From Microbotryomycetes sp. JL201 (taxonomy: Eukaryota > Basidiomycota > Microbotryomycetes), in the NCBI GenBank assembly GCA_033819885.1, contig JAQYUZ010000051.1, positions 52,325-116,324 on the forward strand: DNA of 64,000 nt. The letters run 5' to 3'. Below, in pieces: positions 57,491-64,000 of the stretch. The notes under the pieces are model-generated. The model saw only the letters and a list, made by a program, of their open reading frames with translations. It was not told the origin of the DNA and did no database searches. The position numbers and the translations under genes are program-made. Positions within the stretch are counted from its first letter, which is position 1. Each line of letters starts with the position of its first letter.

Positions 57491-58083
57491 CGTCGTCGCT
57501 TCCACAATCATACAAGGCTCAAGCTCGCCCTCTGCCGTACATGCAGCGGACGAGCGATAGTGACTCGCGACACGAGACATGCATGTGCTGTATCCGAGAC
57601 TGACGCAGAAGACGAGCCAAGCCGAACGTCTGTGACGAAGGAGACGCACCATCTGCAGCATTTGACGTACCCGTATGAGCTTGTGGCGTCAGAGCTCGGC
57701 TATGATGGCCATTGTCCGCCTGGTTACCTTGCTGTTCCCGTCAAACAACTGCTTGCTCGATACCCCGAGATCCAAGATGGCGTGCCTGGTCATTACTTGG
57801 GCGTGAAGGGGTATCGAGCAAGCAGTTGCATGACGGGAACAGCAGTGTATCCAGGCGGACAATGGCCAGCATAGCCGAGCTCTGACGCCACAAGCTCGAA
57901 CGGGTACGTCAGATGCCGCAGATGGTGCGTCTCCTTGGTCATTGACGCCTGGCTTGGCTCGTCTTTTGCGTCAGTCTCGGATACAGCACATGCGTGTCTC
58001 GTGTCGCGAGTCGCCACCGCACGTCCGCCGCATGTACGGCAAATGGCGAGCTTGAGCCTTGTATGACTGTGGAAGCGACGGCG
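57491..58083. repeat. Large inverted repeat, 276-bp arms, 41-nt loop
   Basis: The left arm is 57491-57766 and the right arm 57808-58083, in opposite orientation. By eye the arms differ at about 27 of 276 positions (about 90% identity) with no insertions or deletions. Each arm has an open frame outward to inward whose translations are also alike (for example RFHNHTRLKLALCRTC against RFHSHTRLKLAICRTC, and TKETHHLQHLTYP against TKETHHLRHLTYP), but many differences change amino acids, so it is unclear whether they code. A transcript through both arms would fold into a long hairpin. No transposase is visible. Confidence 0.9.
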
Positions 58084-58446
58084 ATGGCAATCATCCAACA
58101 GTTCCAGTGCTCTGGCTGCCGACGTTGATCCGGGGTAAACTTGAAGGTCGCGACCGAACTCTTTCGCCTTTTTTCAATCTAGAACAGACGGCTCCCTTCT
58201 GCCTGCTCGCGCGAATCGCGGTACTGCTGTTGCTTGACTGGATCGTCTCGAATACGATCGTAGACACTTTGGCCGAACGCTTGAGCGGAGCGCATCAAGA
58301 TTACGACTTTGTTCAGATTGAGAAACCAAGCCATCCATTCACGCGAGCCGAGCGGGCACGAGTCTGGTGCAGGTGATGTAGGAATGGCTGCCAGCGTCGC
58401 GGCTTGCATCTGGCGAGCCTCGGAGTTTGGCGGTCCAAGCGCGCGT
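58084..58446. other. Between the inverted repeat and an unknown minus-strand gene
   Basis: 363 bp. The minus strand carries an open frame with a Met at about 58409 (MQAATLAAIPTSPAP) and a TM-poor sequence, following the stop at 58447. It could be a separate short exon or chance; unresolved. Confidence 0.25.
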
Positions 58447-61400
58447 TCAGCTCGAGCGTTGCCTCTGCGGCAACACGCTTGTCAGTTTAGCCCACTGAGC
58501 CATCCTCAATTGTTCGCACCCTTGCACGGCCGCGGATGCGCGCAAACTGTGTTCTTTGAAAAGTGTCTGACTAGCGGCGCGTTCCGCATCCGTCCACGAC
58601 AGAGCCCCAGCGCTAATGAGAGAATTGGCTTTCGAGATGAGCTGTCGATCGTGGGCGGCCGTCTTGCGCAACGAGGAAAGAGCCAAATTGAGGGTGCGCG
58701 CTCGCTCACGCGTCTCTGACAATTGCCTTTCCAAGCCTGAATCGTGGCAAACTTGAGCGATGGCATCCGGGAGAGCTTTGAGCGAGTCTTGGTCGAGCGC
58801 AGGACGCAGCAGGCCACCGAGACATTGAGCCACGCGAACCTTTGCTTCGACGAGACTCAACAGGCGACGGTAGATGGGAGCCAAGAGCGGGTCGTATTTG
58901 ACGGCACCAAAATCGAGTTGGAACACCACAAGTCGCCAATCTCCGGGTCGAATATTGATCACGAGCACCGAGCCAACGAGGCCGAGATAATTGTCCAAGG
59001 GCAGGTCGTCCCACTCCAAGGGCAGGTCGTCCCACACGACGTCACCATGACACCATTCTGACGCGATCAGGAGCGCCGAGTCAAATTTGTCGAGACAGGA
59101 CGTGAGGACGCCGGCTTGCATGAGCTCTGACCACGGAACCTTGCTGTGGATAAAGCCGTTGTACACTAGCGCAGCCAATTTAGCCGAGGTGACGATTAAT
59201 ACGGGGGCGATCATGACGCAGGAAATATACCTTAACCACAAAATGATGGCTAGGATCACCTTTTTGTGGCGAAGGATAATCCAAAAGTTCATGAACGAAG
59301 CGCCAAAAGATGCCACATCGCCGAGGCCGTGATCTACGCTGGCGGCTGGCGCAACAACGTGACGATGTACGAGCTTTAGCGTGTCGACAAAGAGACGTGG
59401 CCCGTGACCTGCAAGTCGACCAAAAAACGTCGAGCCAGTGCTTTCCACCATGAATTCTGCCCGGGTCACGTCTTTGAGACATCGCACACTGAGAGGATAC
59501 CCATCATGGCTGTATTCGATCCCGCTCGCGTTTGTTTTGATCTCTTCAATAGCTGTACGCGACAATTTGGGACCGCTGTCGATTACCGCCGAGATCCAGG
59601 CCCGCGCACAGTCGTCTACGTGGCGCTCGATAAGCTTGCGGTCTTCACGCCGAATGTCGTTGAGTGTCACTGCCGCGGTGACGCGTGATCGACGCGTCTG
59701 GTCAGGCCGGTATGGCGGTTCGGCGGCGGCGGCAGCGAGTGCATCGTTCACGTTACTGAGCACGTCGATCAAGCTTTTGTCGGCTTTCAAGTTGGACACC
59801 AGGCCGCCGGGGTGCGAGTTGAGGCGAGCTGGTCCAAGAACGGCAATCGCCAGATCTTCTAGGCTCGACGCGAGCGCATTTGCACGCAACTCGTGGACCG
59901 TGTCGGGCTCGAGTCGCCACTCTTTCCCCTCCAAGACCAGCTCGTAATACGTAAAGTCTGTTGTAGACAGCCCGTTTGCCGAAATAAAATTGCATACATG
60001 AGCGCCGCTTGTTCCTTCGTCTTGCATCGCCCTGCCTGCGCCGTCCGTCTTGACGCTGAGACCGGCGTACATGCGCTGACACACGTCATCGGGCCCTAAG
60101 TCCGCAGTCGCGGCAAGAAATGGCGCCTCGCGAATGTAAGCTGTCGGGTACGCGTCCGTGTAATTTCTCGACCACTGACGGTGTTGTGCGACGCTCGCCT
60201 TCAAAACACGTAGATAGACGTGTATTCGGCCGGACCTGTCAATTGCTTGGTCCCAGCGGAGCGAGTGTGGGGCTTCGGTCTTCATGATTCCCGGCAAGCT
60301 TATCAAGTCCGCAGTTAATGGTTTAGCGGCGAGGTGGCAAAGCGCCTCTAGAACTTGCGCACGGGAGATCAGGTAAGCCGCCAATGGGTGATGGACAGAG
60401 ACCTCCTCTCGACTATCAAGCTCGTACTGGGGAGCGAGAGCCCGCAGAAGCCACCTTAAGCGCGCCTTGCCGTCCGTCAGCGAGGCCAACTCTTCCGAGC
60501 TTGCGAGCTCTGCCTGCCGTTTCATGACGGCTTGCCACTCTTGCGCAAAATCTTGAAGAGTTTCCGTATGCCTCGCGATCGTTGATTGACGTAAGAGCGC
60601 ACGATTTTGCTTTGCGATCTCGGTACGGCGAATGGATCGTTTGCGTTTTGCGTCATGATCATTGGCGTACTGAAATGTCTCTGCAGTCGCCGTCGCAAAG
60701 CGTCAGTTGTCGCATCAGATTCGAAGGAGCGTTCATGTCATACTCTTTGGCGAATGGCTGTGACTTTGGCTCAAAGGCCTTGCAGTCGCCAAGGCTTTGG
60801 CGCGAGACTTGGCCCGATTTCGTCGGCGGAAGACCGCGGCCAACCACTCTTCGTCCGATTCGAGATCGACAGAGTGATGGGCGACCGTGTCGAGAAAGCA
60901 TGTGTCGAGGTCTTCAGCATCAAGTTTGTTCGCTTGAAGGTTGCCCCTGTCAAAGTCGATTTGGCCGGTTGACGTTTCTGAATCATCATCAGACTCTGCA
61001 AGCAGAAGACTGAGTCATCTCGTCACAGCAGCGTTCTCGGCAGTGAATGAGACTGACCGTCTACTCGGTCGAACTCTCTTCGGCCAGTTTCAGGGTCGTA
61101 GTCTGCTTTGCCAATATTAGTCTGCGCGAGCGCCCTTGGCACGGGCTAACAACGCACCTTCGTAAGTAAAATCTGAATCAGAGCTCGACAAGCCGTCCGC
61201 ATCCTCGAGCGCGTCGTCAGAGTCGTATGCGTCTGTGTAGTGTGCGCAAGAACCGGCTGCTCATCAGTGAGGACACCTCAGGTGGCCCGCTACAACAATA
61301 CTTGCCTGTATCTTGACCCGACTGACTCGGTTCTCGCGGTCGCTTGAGCGGTGCCACCGATACCGTGCCGCTCTGCATGGTCTCGTTCGCTTGCTCTGAC

Positions 61401-61819
61401 CGTTGCGGAGCATGTCAGCTCTCAGGGACTCTGTCTGATACTTCTCTCGCCTATGCTACTGCATCGACAACGTCTGAATGGTCGACGTGCCTTGCTACTG
61501 GCTTTCAGAAACTCTGGCCTGCCGCTTACCTGAAACTGTGATGAGGTCTGGCTAACCGAGCAGGGTCCGACGACAGAGTGAGCGTACGCAGAGGTATTGT
61601 GGTGAGCAAAAGCTCGAGAAGCTCGAGCAGCGGGTGGGGCGTTGGGTCAGGAGTTTGTTCGAGCATCATAGTTTCGCCCAATGCAAAGTGTAGCGTGAAT
61701 CGGACCAAAATGGCTCGGGCTGCACGTAAACAAGCATATTCTCGCTCGGTCAGATACTCGGTAGTATTGAAACATATCATACACGCCACAGCGTCACTTT
61801 GATCATCAAGGTCATGCAT
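58447..61819 (-). CDS. Unknown large protein, possible membrane segment
   Basis: Not recognised. Six exons join in a single consistent phase. The ATG at 61819 starts MHDLDDQSDAVACMIC and a helical Leu-rich exon (LLELLELLLTTIPLRTL). Then come short exons with nuclear-like basic and acidic pieces (APLKRPREPSQ, YDSDDALEDADGLSSSDSD, ESDDDSETSTGQ), an exon with EEWLAAVFRRRNRAKSRAK, and one long final exon of about 2.2 kb ending VLPQRQRSS. The long exon holds a hydrophobic stretch (ILAIILWLRYISCVMIAPVL). The segment EWCHGDVVWDD...DNYLGL...QLDFGA loosely recalls the HGD...DN...DFG order of kinase-like folds, but the resemblance is weak. A 21-bp exact duplication gives WDDLPL twice. The intron 61305-61233 must use a GC donor for the frame to close. 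Confidence 0.65.
58994..59035. repeat. 21-bp exact tandem duplication inside coding sequence
   Basis: The unit beginning TCCAAGGGCAGG occurs twice head to tail (58994-59014, 59015-59035) with no mismatch. On the minus strand it encodes the repeated WDDLPL in the unknown gene. Confidence 0.9.
61233..61305 (-). other. GC-AG intron in the unknown minus-strand gene
   Basis: The donor is GCAAGT, the acceptor ACACAG, 73 nt. It joins GQDT to DAYDSDDALED in frame; a GT donor four bases further (GTATTG) would shift the frame. Confidence 0.6.
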
Positions 61820-62192
61820 TCGAGTTTCTCCGTTGACCTCGTTCTGCCTTCGGCGAGCGCTGACAGGAGACTACACGAGGCAGGCGTGCTCGGACTCCGT
61901 GGCCATGAGAGGCTGTGCGCATTCAGGAGTGCAAGCGCTGGCTCGGGGCGAACCACGGCACACGATCAGAGCCAAAGATGCCGTTGCAGGCTGTCAAATT
62001 TCGCGGAAGCAACGCCGCCGTGTCCAGCAAGGTTGCGACCGCGTTCAGACAACAAGGCTTGGCCATTCATGTATGATCACTCAAGAAAAAATACCCACTG
62101 TTACAAACTCCGCGGCATTTGCAAGGCTTTCTTGACCTGGTTTCCGACCCCTTCTGATTCCCTTGTTCTCCCGTTTTTTGTGATTCGTGCCA
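61820..62192. other. Divergent promoter region between two unknown genes
   Basis: 373 bp between the ATG at 61819 (minus) and the ATG at 62193 (plus). No gene seen. Confidence 0.35.
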
Positions 62193-63110
62193 TGTCGGAT
62201 CACATCGACCCCGGCTTTGTACTGCAAGTGATTTACGGCGATTGGTTCCACTACAATCGCACATCAATCTTCGTTTCCCGCATCCACAAAAGAAAGGCCA
62301 CGTCTGCCGTCAATGGCGTAGCAATCCTGAAGCCGGCCGCTTCAGTCACGAGTCTGAAAGAGATAGTGACCCTTGACATGGAGCGCAAAGTCAAGATCAA
62401 AAGCTTGTGTGCCCACCTCGCCGGCGTCCGTCCGAGTGGTCATTGTGAGGAAAGGTCACATGAGCCGCATCTACTAGCTAACGCGTGAAGCAGACTATGG
62501 GCTTGTATCGTCATCTACAGGGCTGTACCCTAATCTTTTGTACTGGGCGTACAGGCAAGTGGCACACGACAGCTTCATGAGCAATTTGTGTCTGTCGGTC
62601 ACAGCGACGGGACAACAAGACTACTGGCGCGGGTGGTCCTTGACAGACGAAGAAGAGGATTTGCCGCTCGACTACCTTTCCTGGGAACAGTGGTCGCAGA
62701 TCGCAACTTGGCGTAGCCGAAATCACGAAGCGGTCTTTGAAGCTCAAATTGCATTGGACCCTACTGCGTCGTGCACGACAAGCTTGTTTCCGGCACTCGA
62801 TTTCTTGCCTCCCCGCTTCCACCAATCTCTGGAACGCTACTCGTCCGACCTGCTTCGGCCGGGATCAAGGCGCGACGAAGCCTTTGCTCCACGCTTCGAC
62901 AAGCGCGCTGTCGATAGCCTCGAGCTCATGGTTATCGAGATTTTGACTCCTTTCTTCGAACTGCTCACGACACAGGGCCTTGCATGTGATCTTGGGGCTT
63001 GGCCCCTGACAATCTTGCCGCTGGATCTGATGTTGGCCGAGCACCGCGGCAACGTCCAATTGGCGCGCGCAGCGGTACGGCGGACCTTCAGAGCACGTCA
63101 TATGCACTGA
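62193..63110 (+). CDS. Unknown protein, about 290 residues
   Basis: Not recognised. The ATG at 62193 starts MSDHIDPGFVLQVIYGDWFH. One intron, about 62444-62491, has a CTACTAGCTAAC branch region; it joins GVRPSGH to YYGLVSSTGLYPNLLYWAYR. The second exon is rich in aromatic and acidic residues (YWRGWSLTDEEEDLPLDY, WEQWSQIATW), then SLERYSSDLLRPGS and a Leu-rich helical part (SLELMVIEILTPFFELL), ending FRARHMH. No signal peptide or clear membrane span. The upstream in-frame open region (from about 61799) lacks coding-like composition, so the 62193 ATG is preferred. Function unknown. Confidence 0.6.
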
Positions 63111-63581
63111 ATATGCTTGCATGCAGCTCATATCATTTCTCCAAGCCCAATGTCCCCTGAGTCGCGTGTGGCAAACGGCCCTCAACCATTTGCAGGCGCT
63201 TGCAGTTCCTCTCCCATCTCAAGGCACGGATTGGGTCTGGCCTTGTCAGAAACTCCAAACTGTCTTTTCCTGCTTTCGTCAGCCCTCATTTGTTGTAAGA
63301 TTGATTCTCGCGTCATTTTCTTCTTCTTCCCTTCTTCTTCTTTCCTTTTTTTTCTAAACAAACTATCCATTGCAATTGATCACTTGGTCATCTACAGGAT
63401 AGAACGGGGGAAGAACAAAAATCCATTACGGACGAAGAAGAGTCCTCAGCTTGACATGCCTCGGCTTCAACAGTGTGGGACTCCGACAGGCGGTCGAGTC
63501 AATTGCATGACGTATACCCACTAAAACGAAAAGCCCCTCGTTTTTCGGAGTATTGCGTGTGCTCGGTGGCGTCACTAGATC
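63111..63581. other. Intergenic, pyrimidine-rich
   Basis: About 470 bp beyond the unknown gene. It contains a long TTC/CTT pyrimidine tract around 63316-63355. No gene seen. Confidence 0.35.
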
Positions 63582-63823
63582 CTTGAGTGATCCAGATCAT
63601 GGAGGATGGCTTCGGATGTGGTTGCAAGCTCATGAACCGTGACTGGACCGTCGAGGACTTGCAGCGCCCGTCGCCGCGTGCGCACCAGTCGCCAAAGATG
63701 ATGAACAACGAAGACGGTAGGGACGGCCAGTTGAGTATTTTCAGGCTGTACTTGAGTGATCCAGATCATGGAGGATGGCTTCGGATGTGGTTGCAAGCTC
63801 AACAACCGTGACTGGATCGTCGA
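63582..63823. repeat. Direct repeat of about 73 bp, period 169
   Basis: Copies at about 63582-63654 and 63751-63823 both start CTTGAGTGATCCAGATCATG and differ at about three positions (CATG/CAAC, GACC/GATC). The 96 bp between them is unique within this window. Confidence 0.85.
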
Positions 63824-63837
63824 TTCTCGGATTTTTG

Positions 63838-63998
63838 TTTTTTTTTGTATCTACGTGCCCTGGAATTGCAAGACTATCGCGATGTCAAACTAACCCAAGA
63901 GCGGAGGCGGAAACGGAATTTTTTTTTTGTATCTACGTGCCCTGGAATTGCAAGACTATCGCGATGTCAAACTAACCCAAGAGCGGAGGCGGAAACGG
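63838..63998. repeat. 82-bp tandem repeat at the window edge, two copies
   Basis: Each unit begins with a T run (9 or 10), then GTATCTACGTGCCCTGG and ends GGAGGCGGAAACGG. The copies at 63847-63916 and 63929-63998 are identical. The array reaches the window edge, so the true copy number is unknown. Confidence 0.9.
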
Positions 63999-64000
63999 GA

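Noticed and set aside
60582-61013. Plus-strand open frame of 143 codons
   Set aside because: Antisense to exons of the unknown minus-strand gene, whose splice joins form one continuous frame.
1-64000. tRNA, rRNA, CRISPR arrays, prophage or bacterial operon features
   Set aside because: No cloverleaf with A and B boxes was found by eye, there are no spaced short repeats of CRISPR type, and the intron-rich genes are eukaryotic.

Overview
The window is nuclear DNA of a fungus, most likely a basidiomycete of the Pucciniomycotina. About twenty protein-coding genes lie close together on both strands. Most are cut by many short GT-AG introns (about 45-75 nt, often with CTGAC/CTAAC-like branch sites), and there are no bacterial-style operons. 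The lineage call rests mainly on the fatty acid synthase gene at 353-9869. Its subunit begins at the dehydratase and runs DH-MPT-ACP-KR-KS-PPT, with the acetyltransferase and enoyl reductase absent. That split is known from Rhodotorula/Rhodosporidium. Ascomycete FAS2 instead starts inside MPT, and many other basidiomycetes have one fused chain. The species is not identified.

Left third (0-31.7 kb): FAS2 (minus) is divergent from a C2/EF-hand phosphatidylserine decarboxylase (PSD2 type). Both are lipid genes, and they share a 1.15 kb intergenic region with a perfect 16-bp palindrome around CACGTG. Next come an R3H/G-patch Sqs1-like RNA factor, an EF-hand MscS channel, two divergent zinc alcohol dehydrogenases (ADH-a minus, ADH-b plus), the APC/C subunit Apc8/Cdc23 and the proteasome subunit Pre7 (beta-6). 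Pre7 has a 10-nt microexon.

Middle (32-50.4 kb): a MedA/Medusa developmental regulator with a 2.1 kb gene-free upstream region; a secreted GH17-like protein with three Cys-rich modules and a Gln in place of the expected nucleophile; a tandem pair of Ure2-like glutathione S-transferases; a PI-PLC X-domain protein; a 125-residue SCP2 protein built from nine exons and ending in SKL; an MFS transporter with two GC-AG introns; and a PEX11-like peroxisomal membrane protein.

Right part (50.8-64 kb): a tandem pair of alcohol dehydrogenases (ADH-c, ADH-d). ADH-d carries a net 5-nt deletion that breaks its frame, and the two share a conversion-like identical tract that includes an intron. Then come three genes of unknown function, a large inverted repeat (276-bp arms, about 90% identical, 41-nt loop) and, at the right edge, direct repeats including an 82-bp tandem unit.

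The genes do not form one pathway or biosynthetic cluster. Themes are lipid metabolism (FAS2, PSD2, SCP2, PI-PLC), peroxisomes (SCP2 with PTS1, PEX11-like) and redox/detoxification families growing by tandem duplication (ADH, GST). Exon models were built by eye from splice signals, reading-frame continuity and family knowledge. Boundaries marked as uncertain need transcripts.
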